From contig NZ_CP082301.1 of assembly GCF_019880305.1 (NCBI RefSeq), positions 4,464,001 to 4,528,000 of the forward strand: 64,000 nucleotides of DNA, given 5' to 3'. Each line of letters opens with the position of its first letter. Within the stretch, counting starts at the first letter, position 1. Origin of the DNA: Streptomyces decoyicus (lineage in GTDB: Bacteria; Actinomycetota; Actinomycetes; Streptomycetales; Streptomycetaceae). Both the position numbers and the translations under genes were made by a program. This document shows, in pieces, positions 43,436 to 53,721 of the stretch. The notes beneath the pieces are model-generated. The model ran no database searches and had not been told where the DNA came from. It was given only the letters and a program-made list of their open reading frames with translations.

Positions 43436-43479
43436 GCGGCCGGCCGGCCCACCGGGGACGGGCGGTCAGCGCCGCGGCG

Positions 43480-43722
43480 TCACGACCTGCCGCCGTCGGC
43501 GTGGGTGAACACCGGCCTCCCGCCGCCGGAGATCACCCCGCCGCCCATACCGCCGACGGGGTCGAACTGCCCGCTGAACAGCGGGCGGCCGAGCGACAGG
43601 CCGTCGCCGGAGGACCGCTGGACCTGTGCGGCCTGCGGCGCCGCCTGAGCGACACCGGACGCGAGCACGCTCGCACCGCCCAGGGCGGCAAGGACGAGGC
43701 AACGACCGAGGTGGGGGCGCAT
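43480..43722 (-). CDS. Small secreted protein, unknown
   Basis: An 80-residue protein with a Sec signal peptide (residues 1-28, LVLAALGGASVLASGVAQA) and a short Gly/Arg/Pro-containing mature part (SLGRPLFSGQFDPVGGMGGG). AAGGAG lies upstream of the ATG. No cysteine in the mature part. Function unknown. Confidence 0.7.
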   Translation of the reverse strand: MRPHLGRCLVLAALGGASVLASGVAQAAPQAAQVQRSSGDGLSLGRPLFSGQFDPVGGMGGGVISGGGRPVFTHADGGRS

Positions 43723-44024
43723 AGGACGCTCCTTCAGTAGACGAGACCCAGTAGCCGAGTGACTGAGTAGCCGACTAACGGAGTGACCCGGCGCTGAGTA
43801 ACCCGCTGCTGACTAACCGGGTGACCGCCGGCGTGCCGGCCCCGCCGGATACCGCACAAGTAACGTGCCGTAAGGGCCTTTCCTGCGGGTGAAGGCTGCC
43901 GGGGACCTGACGGGTCACGGCCGTCCCCCCCGGCGGCGGCTTCACCGGGGGCCGGACGCGTGACGACACATTCGACTACGGGCTGCAGCGGGGGCCTCGA
44001 CGGACGGGCGGGCCGGATCGGCCA

Positions 44025-44106
44025 CAGGATCGACCGCAGGATCGACCGAGGGGACGACCACAGGATCGACCGAGGGGACGACCGCAGGATCGACCGAGGG
44101 GACGGG
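44025..44106. repeat. 24-bp tandem repeat upstream of the acyl-CoA ligase
   Basis: Three and a half units of CAGGATCGACCGAGGGGACG plus ACCA/ACCG. Confidence 0.9.
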
Positions 44107-44219
44107 TAGGCGCGCGACGGCGCGAGGGGGCTCGTTGTTGGTTGTCGTGCGCCTGGTGCGACCCCGCTGAGGGCCACATTCCGGCATGAGCGGGTAAGAA
44201 CACACCCCGGAGGGCGTGA

Positions 44220-44235
44220 CATACCGATCGGTATG
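44220..44235. promoter_or_regulatory. Perfect 16-bp palindrome, probable TetR-family operator
   Basis: CATACCGATCGGTATG lies 51 bases before the acyl-CoA ligase start. The ATACCG...CGGTAT form is typical of TetR-family operators controlling fatty-acid genes. Confidence 0.65.
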
Positions 44236-44286
44236 CGCTGACAATCTCAGCACCACTACCCGCCCGTAACAAAGCGGAGGCACCCG

Positions 44287-45936
<1,650 letters not shown>

Positions 45937-45976
45937 GCCGACGGCCGGGCGTCCGCGGGCCGGGCGCCCGGCCGGC

Positions 45977-46060
45977 CAGCTGTCTGTGTGTACGGGGCCG
46001 GTCAGCTGCCTGTGCGTACGGGGCCGGTCAGCTGCCTGTGCGTACGGGGCCGGTCGGTGT
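45977..46060. repeat. 27-bp tandem repeat
   Basis: Imperfect copies of a unit containing GTACGGGGCCGGTCAGCTGC. Confidence 0.8.
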
Positions 46061-46179
46061 GTTTACGGGGCTCGGTGGTGCGTGTACGGGGCGCGGGCGG
46101 TGCGTGTACGGGGCCGGAGCGGCCCGTAGGGGTCGCTTCGGCAGACCCCTGCCGACCTTGCCGACCCTGCTGATCCCCG

Positions 46180-46262
46180 CCGACCGTTACCGGCCCCCGC
46201 GGACCCCGCCGACCGTTACCGGCCCCCGCGGACCCCGCCGACCGTTACCGGCCCCCGCAGCC
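46180..46262. repeat. 29-bp tandem repeat
   Basis: Three copies of CGACCGTTACCGGCCCCCGC plus GGACCCCGC with a period of exactly 29 bases. Confidence 0.85.
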
Positions 46263-46389
46263 CGTGACCGGCCCATGCAGCGGTGACCGGCCCTCGCAGC
46301 CGCCCGTGGTCAGTTCGCCCCGCCCGTGATCGCTTCCTGCCGCCCCCCGGTCACTTCGTGCCGGCCGGGGCCGGCACCTGCCAGGTTGG

Positions 46390-49300
46390 TCAGTTCGTCC
46401 CGATCTTGGCGAGCAGGTCGACGATCCGGGCCTGTACCTCGGCGCTCGTGGAGCGCTCCGCGAGGAAGAGCACCGTCTCGCCGGCGGCCAGCCGCGGCAG
46501 CTGCGCCGGGTCCATGTCGGCGGAGGTGTAGACGACCAGCGGCGTGTGGTCGAGCAGACCGTTGGCGCGCAGCCAGTCGACGATCCCGGCCCGTCGGCGG
46601 CGTACCTGCATCAGGTCCATCACGACCAGATTCGGCCGCATCTGCGTCGCGAGGTTGACCGCGTCGGTGTCCCCGCCGGCCCGTGCGACCTGCATCCCGC
46701 GCCGCTCCAACGACATGGTGAGGGCGCCCGCGATGTCGTCGTTCTGCTCGATCAGCAGCACCCGCGGCGGATGGACGTCACTGTCGCGCGGGGCCAGCGC
46801 CTTGAGGAGAACGGCCGGGTCGGCGCCGTACGCGGCCTCCCGGGTGGCCTGCCCCAGCCCGGCGGTCACCAGGACCGGGACCTCGGCCGCTCCCGCCGCC
46901 TGGCGCAACGACTGGAGCGCGGTGCGGGTGATCGGCCCGGTCAGCGGGTCGACGAAGAGCGCCGCCGGGTACGCGGCGATCTGGGCGTCCACCTCCTCGC
47001 GGGAGTTGACGATCACCGGGCGGTAGCCGCGGTCGCTGAGCGCCTGCTGGGTGGCGACATCCGGCGCCGGCCAGACCAGCAGCCGACGCGGATTGTCCAG
47101 CGGCTCCGGCGGCAACTCGTCGTCCATCGGCATCGGCTGACGATCCATCACCTCTATGGCGCCGTTCGGACCGTCCAGCGGTTCGGGCCCCTCGCTGCCC
47201 TCGTCGGGCGCGGAGATGGCAAAGGCCCGGCCCTCGCCGGCATCCATCAGACGCGGCTGCGGCTGGGACTGCGCCGGGGGCTGGGCAGGGGCCTGGTTCG
47301 GGGCCGGTGGCCTGGGCTGCTGCTGAGGCTGCTGTGCCCCGGGGTGCGGACGTGCCTCCGGGGGCAGGGACTCGGCGGCCGTCGTGCGCTCGCCCTCCTG
47401 CGGTGGCGCGGCGAGCTTACGGCGGCGGCCCGAACCGGCGGACGTACCGCCGGGCGGGGTGCTGCCGGGCGGGGTGCTGCCGGGCGGCACCGGCGGGCGC
47501 TGCTGGTCGGCGATCTGCTGGGCGAACGGCACGCCCTGCCCCAGCGTCCGCACGCTGAACGCCCGCCCGTGGGAGTGCCCCGCGGCGTGCGCCTCGTCCT
47601 CGGCGGCGGGCGGCAGCGGCTGACGGTGCGGGCCGGTGGCGGGCCCGCCGTGCGGGGGCACGGGCGGCCGGCCCGCCGCCTCCTCGGCCGGGCTGGGACG
47701 GCCGCGCCGACGGCCGGTGGGGGCGGGAGCGTTGGGCTCCTGGGGGTCTTGGGGCGCGACCGGCGCATGGGGTGGCTGGGGCGCGTTGGGTGCCTGGGAC
47801 GCAGCACCGGCGTCCGGCGCCGGGGCGATCCCGGGCGCCGTGCCGGTGGCCGTACCCGTGGCCTCGGCCGGTTCGGTGGGCTGCGCCACCAGCCCCTCCG
47901 GGCCCGCCACGAACGTGCCGGACGACTCGGAATCGGCCATCGCGGCCGCCGCACGCTCCTCGGCCGCGGCCCGTCTGGCCCGCCGTCTGCCGGTCGGCTC
48001 GCCGGCCCACTCTCCTTGCGCACCAGCGGAGTGGGCGGCCGCTTCCAGCTCGTATCCCGGCTGTCCGCCGGCCATCGCCCCCTCCGGGCCGCCGGCCACC
48101 GGCCGACGCGCCCGACGGCGTCCCGTGCCGCCGCCGTCCTGCGGCCCGGTCGCCTGCGCGGGCACCTGGTCGGCGGGCGCGGGCACCGACGACTGCGGGG
48201 TCCGGTCCGCCGCGGCGGGCGGCAGCGCAAAGGCGGTACGCGCACCGCCCTGCTGCTGCGTCCCGGAGGCGGCCGCGGATGCCCGGCCCCGCTCACCCTG
48301 CGCGGTCCGCTCGGGCGCCTCGGCCAGCGCCCGGCGCGCCCGCCGGCCGCTCGGCTGTACGGGGCCGAGGCCCTGGGGCCCGACCGGGGCCTGTGCCTGA
48401 CCGGGAACGTGCGGCTGTCCCGGGGCCGGGGCCTGTGCCTGACCGGGAACGTGCGGCTGTCCCGGGGCGGGGGCCTGTCCCGGAATCTGCGGACGGGCAG
48501 GAACCGGAGCCGACCCGGACGCGCCCGCGGCTGTGGGCACGGAGACCGGCGCCGCGGCCGGCGCCTGCGTACCGCCCGGAGGCGTCGCCGCGGGGCCCTG
48601 CGGCCCGTCGGCGGCCTGGCCGTGGCCCTGCGCGCCCGCCGCGGGCCCGTTACCTGGCTGCTGCCCCGACGGGTGACTCGGTCCAGGAGGGAGCGCGGGC
48701 AGCCCGCCCCCCTCCTGTGCGCCCTGCCGGGCCCGGCGCCGGCCGGACGGCGGTACGGACTCGGCCCCCGCCATGCCCGGCGGCAGCCCCGCACCGTCCG
48801 CGGCCGGCCGCCCGCCCTGTGTGCCCCGCGCCGCGTCACCGTGCTGCGGATGCGCCCCCCGGCCGCCCTCGGCCGCCCCGGGACCCGTTTCACCCTGCGG
48901 CCCGTCGCCCACGGCACCGTGCGGAGCGCCGGACTCCGGCCCCGCGCCCGCTGCCGTGGCCGGCCTGCCCGGGTGCGCGCCCTGCTCGGCGCCCGAATGC
49001 CGCGCACGCCGACGGCCGGTCGGCTGCGCCCCGCCCGCCTGGGCCGGCACCGCCACACCGTGCTCCGCACCACCGCCACCGAGCGGCTGACCGGATCCGC
49101 CGGAACCGCCGGGACCGCCGGGACCGCCGGGACCGCCGGGACCGCCGGGACCGCCGGGACCGCCGGAACCGCCGGGACCGCCCGGCCCACCGTCACCGCC
49201 GGGGTGGCCGTCGTCGCCCTCGTGACCCTCGCCCTCCGGCCCCTGGTCACCGTTGCCCGTGTCCGCTGCGTCCGCCGTGCCCGCCGTGTCCGCGGCGTCG

Positions 49301-50928
49301 CCCCGGGTGCCCCGCGCGTGGGCGGCCGGTACCGGCATCACCGTCGTCTCGTTGCCGGTCGGCCCGTCCATCCGGTCCGCGCCGGGGCTCGCGCCGTCCA
49401 CCGTCGTGCCGTCCGCCGCCACCGGCAGCTCCAGCACATACGAGCTGCCGCCCGCGCCGGGCCCGCCGCCGGGCACCTCATGCGTCTGCATCAGCCCGCC
49501 GTGCTGCCGCACGATCCCGCGGACGATCGGCTCATGGACCGGGTCGCCGCCACCGTACGGACCGCGCACCTCGATCCGTACGACATCCCCGCGCTTGGCC
49601 GCCGCCACCACGATCGTCGAATCACCCGGGATCGGCCCCGAACGCCCGCCCGCGGCAGCCTCACCGGCAGACATCCGGCCCGTCGAGTCCACCCCCGCGA
49701 CATCCGCGATCAGATGGGACAGCGCCTGGGCGATCCGCTCCGCGTCGACCGTCGCCTCTATCGGCGGCGCATGCACCGCGAACTGCGCCCGGCCGGGACC
49801 GATCAGCTCGATCGCGCCCTCCACACCGGCCGCGACCACCCCGTCCAGCGAAACCTTCGTGCGGTTGAGCTTCTCCTTGCCGGAGTCCAGCCGCTGATAG
49901 CTCAGGACGTTGTCCACCAGCGTCGTCATCCGGGCGTGGCCGGCCGCGAGGTGGTGGAGGATCTGGTTCGCCTCGGGCCACAGCTGCCCGGCCGGGTCGG
50001 AGGCGAGCGTGCCCAGCTCGCCCTTCAGCTCCTCCAGCGGCCCGCGCAACGCCTGGTCGAGCACCGCCAGCAGCTGGGTGTGCCGGGCCGCCAGCGCGTC
50101 GAAGGCACGGCGGTCGGTGAAGGTCATCACCGCGCCGACGAGCTGATCGCCGTCCCGCACCGGCGCCGTCGTCAGGTCGACGGACACCGCCCGCCCGTCC
50201 TTCGCCCACAGCGCCTGCCCGCGCACCCGGTGCTTGCGCCCGGACTTGAGCGTGTCGGCCAGCGGGGTGTCCTCCCACGGCAGCGGCGAGCCGTCCGCCC
50301 GTGAGTGGTGGATCAGCGGATGCAGCTCCTTGCCGCCCAGCTCGCTCGCCCGGAACCCCAGGATCTGCGCCGCGGACGGATTGACGAGCACGACCTTGCC
50401 CTCGGCATCGACCCCGACCACACCCTCGGCCGCGGCCCGCAGAATCATCTCGGTCTGCCGCTGCTGGCGGGCCAGCTCGGTCTCGGTGTCCAGCGTCCCG
50501 GTCAGATCACGGACGACGAGCATCAGCAGCTCATTGCCCGTATAGCCGTTGCGGTGATCGGCGTACGCGGCCTCGAAGGCGGACTCGTACGGGGTGCGGC
50601 CGTCCTCCAGATTGGCGCTGGTCACCTCGACCAGCAGCTCGGTCCCGTCCGTACGCCGCGCGACCATACGGGTCGGCTTCGTCCGGCCGCCCTCGACGTC
50701 CTCGTCCCGGCGCCGCATGGAGCCCGGGATGCGCTTGGAGTCGAAGGAGGGCAGCAGATCGAGCAGCCCGCGCCCCACCAGGGCCGTGCCCGGCGCCTCG
50801 AACGTCTCCAGCGCGATGGAGTTGGCGTTGACGACCGTGCCGTTGCAGTTGACGAGCAACAGCGCGTCGGGGAGGGCGTCGAGTATGGCTGCGAGGCGAG
50901 CAGCGCCTCGGGATGGCCTGCTGCTCAC
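46390..50928 (-). CDS. Giant PAS/kinase-like/receiver protein with disordered centre
   Basis: A 1512-residue protein. Two PAS domains (residues about 10-140 and 160-270) are followed by a kinase-like core (about 275-500). The H-box position reads LDQALRGPLEEL, with no phospho-acceptor His, and the ATPase half is weak. Residues about 510-1260 are low-complexity: a collagen-like Gly-Gly-Pro tract (about 576-612) and seven GRRRAR-type basic motifs. The C-terminus has two receiver-like units; the last keeps VLLIEQND and VVMDLMQ. It is probably a signalling scaffold or pseudo-kinase rather than a classical sensor. GGAGGAA lies before the GTG. Confidence 0.82.
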   Translation of the reverse strand: MSSRPSRGAARLAAILDALPDALLLVNCNGTVVNANSIALETFEAPGTALVGRGLLDLLPSFDSKRIPGSMRRRDEDVEGGRTKPTRMVARRTDGTELLVEVTSANLEDGRTPYESAFEAAYADHRNGYTGNELLMLVVRDLTGTLDTETELARQQRQTEMILRAAAEGVVGVDAEGKVVLVNPSAAQILGFRASELGGKELHPLIHHSRADGSPLPWEDTPLADTLKSGRKHRVRGQALWAKDGRAVSVDLTTAPVRDGDQLVGAVMTFTDRRAFDALAARHTQLLAVLDQALRGPLEELKGELGTLASDPAGQLWPEANQILHHLAAGHARMTTLVDNVLSYQRLDSGKEKLNRTKVSLDGVVAAGVEGAIELIGPGRAQFAVHAPPIEATVDAERIAQALSHLIADVAGVDSTGRMSAGEAAAGGRSGPIPGDSTIVVAAAKRGDVVRIEVRGPYGGGDPVHEPIVRGIVRQHGGLMQTHEVPGGGPGAGGSSYVLELPVAADGTTVDGASPGADRMDGPTGNETTVMPVPAAHARGTRGDAADTAGTADAADTGNGDQGPEGEGHEGDDGHPGGDGGPGGPGGSGGPGGPGGPGGPGGPGGPGGSGGSGQPLGGGGAEHGVAVPAQAGGAQPTGRRRARHSGAEQGAHPGRPATAAGAGPESGAPHGAVGDGPQGETGPGAAEGGRGAHPQHGDAARGTQGGRPAADGAGLPPGMAGAESVPPSGRRRARQGAQEGGGLPALPPGPSHPSGQQPGNGPAAGAQGHGQAADGPQGPAATPPGGTQAPAAAPVSVPTAAGASGSAPVPARPQIPGQAPAPGQPHVPGQAQAPAPGQPHVPGQAQAPVGPQGLGPVQPSGRRARRALAEAPERTAQGERGRASAAASGTQQQGGARTAFALPPAAADRTPQSSVPAPADQVPAQATGPQDGGGTGRRRARRPVAGGPEGAMAGGQPGYELEAAAHSAGAQGEWAGEPTGRRRARRAAAEERAAAAMADSESSGTFVAGPEGLVAQPTEPAEATGTATGTAPGIAPAPDAGAASQAPNAPQPPHAPVAPQDPQEPNAPAPTGRRRGRPSPAEEAAGRPPVPPHGGPATGPHRQPLPPAAEDEAHAAGHSHGRAFSVRTLGQGVPFAQQIADQQRPPVPPGSTPPGSTPPGGTSAGSGRRRKLAAPPQEGERTTAAESLPPEARPHPGAQQPQQQPRPPAPNQAPAQPPAQSQPQPRLMDAGEGRAFAISAPDEGSEGPEPLDGPNGAIEVMDRQPMPMDDELPPEPLDNPRRLLVWPAPDVATQQALSDRGYRPVIVNSREEVDAQIAAYPAALFVDPLTGPITRTALQSLRQAAGAAEVPVLVTAGLGQATREAAYGADPAVLLKALAPRDSDVHPPRVLLIEQNDDIAGALTMSLERRGMQVARAGGDTDAVNLATQMRPNLVVMDLMQVRRRRAGIVDWLRANGLLDHTPLVVYTSADMDPAQLPRLAAGETVLFLAERSTSAEVQARIVDLLAKIGTN

Positions 50929-51120
50929 GACGACGCTTCCTCCCTGTTACCGCACCTTGCCGACCCACCGTGGCGGATCGCTGGAATGGAGTCTACGGGC
51001 ACTTGCCCCTGGCGCGGAGGCGGATGACGAGGAGGTAATGCCACGGCTCTGTGCGACTCACCGCACGCCCGACATGTGCCCCTCGTCCTGACCTGGCGCG
51101 CTACTACGGCACGAACCGGG

Positions 51121-51942
51121 TCATGAACTGGTCGAGGGGAGCAGGGGTTCGAAGCGGCCCCAGCGGCTGATCTCACACCCATTGGTGCGCCGGAAATCTG
51201 CGTTGACGGGACGCCCCGCCCAGGTCCCCGTGACATGCGCGGTGGCCGGGCCGCCGTACATCATCGTGCAGTTCGTGCCCTGCGGTACGGGCGCGAACGG
51301 GTCCCTGCCCCACATCGTCATCCCGTCCAACTTCTTGCAGGCGCGCTTGACGTGAGGGTGGTTGCCGCGGCCGGGGTGGCAGTACAGCTCGAAGGTGCCG
51401 TCGGTGGCCGCCGAGCCGGAGTCGCGGACGGTGACGGTCAGGTGGTCGACCGCCGCGTGCTCGCGCCCCGGTGTCCCCTCACCGGCAGCAGGACCGTGGT
51501 CGGCAGTGAGGGCAGGGGGGTCGGTGAGGGTACGGGGGCCGGTGGAGACGCCGAGACCGCCGAGGGGGGAGTGGCCGACGGCGGTTGGGTGACCGCCGAG
51601 GGTGGAGTGGCCGACGGCGGTTAGTTGACCGGCGAGGGTGGAGTGATCGACGGCGGTTGGGTGACCGGCGAGGGTGTGGTGGCCCGCACCGGTGATGCCG
51701 TTCCCGGACCGGTGGTGCGGCAGCGGGATCGGAGCGGCCGAGGCGGCGGGCGCCGCCAGGGCCAGGGCCGCGGTGACGGAGACGACGGCCGCGGCGGCGG
51801 TGGTGGAGAGGCGGCCCGCGGCGGCGGTGGTGGTGGCGGAGAAGCGGCTCGCGGCGGCAGTGGTGGCGGAGAGGCGGGTCACGGCCGTGGCGGCCGCGCC
51901 GACGGCCGCGGCGAAGAGGGATGACGTACGGCGGTGCGGCAT
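51121..51942 (-). CDS. Subtilisin-inhibitor-like (SSI-family) secreted protein with long repeat extension
   Basis: A 273-residue protein. The C-terminal 105 residues match the Streptomyces subtilisin inhibitor fold: four cysteines in SSI positions (ELYCHPG, KRACKK, TNCTMM, TNGCEI) and a reactive-site loop NCTMMYGG with Met at the predicted P1, as in SSI. Preceding it is an unusually long Ala/Thr-rich signal region (1-70) and a 90-residue extension of His-Ser-Thr-Leu-Gly-Gly/His-Pro-Thr-Ala-Val-type repeats. Normal SSI precursors are about 140-150 residues. The ATG has CAGGAG upstream. It would inhibit extracellular serine proteases. Confidence 0.85.
   Translation of the reverse strand: MPHRRTSSLFAAAVGAAATAVTRLSATTAAASRFSATTTAAAGRLSTTAAAAVVSVTAALALAAPAASAAPIPLPHHRSGNGITGAGHHTLAGHPTAVDHSTLAGQLTAVGHSTLGGHPTAVGHSPLGGLGVSTGPRTLTDPPALTADHGPAAGEGTPGREHAAVDHLTVTVRDSGSAATDGTFELYCHPGRGNHPHVKRACKKLDGMTMWGRDPFAPVPQGTNCTMMYGGPATAHVTGTWAGRPVNADFRRTNGCEISRWGRFEPLLPSTSS
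51555..51680 (-). repeat. 36-bp coding tandem repeat in the SSI-like gene
   Basis: Three full units and one partial unit of 36 bases (GACCGCCGAGGGTGGAGTGG and following) encode the 12-residue extension repeats. Confidence 0.85.
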
Positions 51943-52184
51943 CACAGGCTCCTGAGAGGCGAGTGCGGGGCGGTACGCGGTACGTACACGCCGGGGGCGC
52001 ACGACAACGCGAGTTGCCACGGCCCCGACACCTCTAACGCGCTGCCGCCCCCGACGTTGCGCCGCAGGAACGTCTTTGCCGGGTGGCCCGCGCGCCTAGT
52101 ACCGTAGGGGGCGATTGGTGACAGCCCTGGGAGCTGTGCCATCATCTGGACACGCCACAGCGTGCATGCGCGTGTGGGGTGTGT

Positions 52185-52275
52185 GGAGGCGTCGCCTAGT
52201 CCGGTCTATGGCGCCGCACTGCTAATGCGGTTTGGGGCTTACCCCCCATCGAGGGTTCAAATCCCTCCGCCTCCG
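52185..52275 (+). tRNA. tRNA-Ser(GCT)
   Basis: A 91-base class II tRNA. The acceptor pairs GGAGGCG with CGCCTCC, the anticodon arm is CCGCA-CTGCTAA-TGCGG with GCT at 52221-52223, and a long variable arm is present. CCA is not encoded. Confidence 0.95.
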
Positions 52276-52284
52276 CTCCTATTC

Positions 52285-52327
52285 GTTCAGGCCCCGGTCA
52301 TCTCCGACCGGGGCCTGAACGCATTTG
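52285..52327 (+). terminator. Terminator of tRNA-Ser(GCT)
   Basis: A perfect 15-bp stem (52285-52299 with 52306-52320) followed by GCATTTGTA. Confidence 0.85.
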
Positions 52328-52807
52328 TACGACCCGGGACGATCTCCCCCACCCGTCGCGGAGCGATCTTCGCCGTACGGCGCGACGCGATCTTCTCTGC
52401 ATGGGGCCGGAGCCGGCGACCTGGGCCAGGCGCGTGAGCTAGGCGTACCGGAACGGCCTGAGCGCAGGCACGGGAACGGCCTGCGCGCCCAGAAACGATC
52501 TACACCCCGCCCAGCTCCACCTGCCCCGCTCCACCCACCCCGCTCCACCCACCCCGCTCCACCCGCCCCGCTCCGCCTCGTGCCCAGCCCCGCGCCTGGC
52601 CCATGCCGCGCCCCAGGTCCGATGACCGCCGCGCCCACGGTCCGGGGGCGCTGGGCGCTGCTTTGTCCACAGCTGTGGGCAACCCGTCCCCGCACACCGG
52701 ACGCCACACGCCGGGCGCCACCCGCCGGACCAGGCGTCCCAGAACCCACGACACCTCAGGACCGCTCGCCCGCGTCGGACACCGGCCCGGCCCTCGGGGG
52801 CATCCCC
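52328..52807. other. Intergenic, no intact gene
   Basis: About 480 bases. It includes a 14-bp tandem repeat (CCCCGCTCCACCCA, 52524-52579). Open frames here have only Pro/Arg-rich composition. It leads into the 5' remnant of the HD-domain pseudogene. Confidence 0.5.
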
Positions 52808-53463
52808 CTCCCGACAGCAAACTGGCCAGGGAAGCCACCGAGCTGATCCGCGATGTCACCGACGACCTGATCTACCACCACTCCCGCCGCGTCCACCTCT
52901 CGGCGCCCATCACGACCGTCGGCACAGCCGTCGGCACGGCCTGGGCTTCGACCCGGAGCTGCTCTACATGGGAGCCCTCTTCCACGACCTCGGTCTCACT
53001 GAGAAGTTCCGCACCTCCCAGCAGCGCTCCGAGCTCGACGGCGCCGACGAGGCCCGCGCCTTCTTGACCGCCCGCGGCATCCCCGCCGACCGCGCCCACC
53101 TGGTCCGGGAGGGCATCGCCCTGCACACCGCCCAGGAAATTCCGCACCACATGGCCCCCGAAGTGGTGCTCGTCACAGTCGACGTCGAGCTCGACGTCCT
53201 CGGCGTCGGCATCGGCCACGACACCCTCCCGCCGGAAACCCGCGAGGCCGTCATCGCCGCCCACCCGCGCCCCGGCTTCAAGCGCCGCACCCTCCACGCC
53301 TTCCACACCGGCCCGGCCCACCGACCCCGGACCGCCTTCGGCAAGGTGAAGGCCGACGTTCCGGACCGCTTCGAAGAGGGCTACACCCGCCCGAACTTCG
53401 TCCGCATCATCGAGGAGTCCCCCTGGCCCCAATGGCCTCCCGAAGTCCCCCAGGAGCGCGTTT
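52808..53463 (+). pseudogene. Frameshifted HD-domain hydrolase
   Basis: Two frames together give most of a Streptomyces HD-domain phosphohydrolase-like protein. First comes DSKLAREATELIRDVTDD and YHHSRRV (first metal His). Then, after scrambled bases at about 52895-52935, another frame gives GFDPELLYMGALFHDLGL (HD pair) and a long correct C-terminal part through NFVRIIEESPW. There is no good start codon before the first part, the two parts are out of frame, and the 3' end lacks a stop before the tRNA. It is non-functional. Confidence 0.75.
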
Positions 53464-53568
53464 CCGCAGGTCAGAGGTGCTGCGGGCAATGGATTTCGCC
53501 TCACGGCGCAGGTCATGTAATGTTGTTCCCGCAACGCCGACCGGCAAGAAAAACCGCCGGAAAGCCAA

Positions 53569-53641
53569 GCGCTCGTAGCTTAACGGATAGAGCATCTGAC
53601 TACGGATCAGAAGGTTGCAGGTTCGAATCCTGCCGAGCGCA
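53569..53641 (+). tRNA. tRNA-Arg(ACG)
   Basis: A 73-base tRNA. The acceptor is GCGCTCG/CGAGCGC with discriminator A, the anticodon stem is TCTGA/TCAGA, and the anticodon ACG is at 53602-53604. The T-arm is GCAGGTTCGAATCCTGC. A decayed integrase gene begins 80 bases downstream, so this tRNA was probably an attachment site. Confidence 0.95.
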
Positions 53642-53647
53642 CACAGG

Positions 53648-53684
53648 TCAAAGGCCCCCTGGACATCGTCCAGGGGGCCTTTGA
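53648..53684 (+). terminator. Terminator of tRNA-Arg(ACG)
   Basis: A perfect 17-bp stem (53648-53664 with 53668-53684) and a 3-base loop. Confidence 0.85.
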
Positions 53685-53721
53685 CATCAGGCGGGTGACA
53701 TCAACGTGGGTGCCGTGTCCG

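Larger units (their letters stand above)
43723..44286. other. Long intergenic region with repeats and an operator
   Basis: About 560 bases between divergent genes. It contains short direct repeats with GAGTGAC/GAGTAAC words near 43750-43815, the 24-bp repeats at 44025-44106, and the palindrome at 44220. No gene seen. Confidence 0.6.
45937..46389. other. Intergenic region of minisatellites
   Basis: About 450 bases made almost entirely of two tandem-repeat arrays (45977-46060, 27-bp units; 46180-46262, 29-bp units) between convergent genes. No gene seen. Confidence 0.7.

Noticed and set aside
46546..50304. A 1252-codon plus-strand open frame
   Set aside because: It is antisense to the 1512-residue PAS/receiver gene; the composition is Arg/Gly/Pro-rich with no domains, which is expected for a shadow frame in high-GC DNA.
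52325..52846. A 173-codon plus-strand frame after tRNA-Ser(GCT)
   Set aside because: Pro/Arg-rich composition created by a 14-bp tandem repeat, and it runs into the HD pseudogene in the wrong frame.
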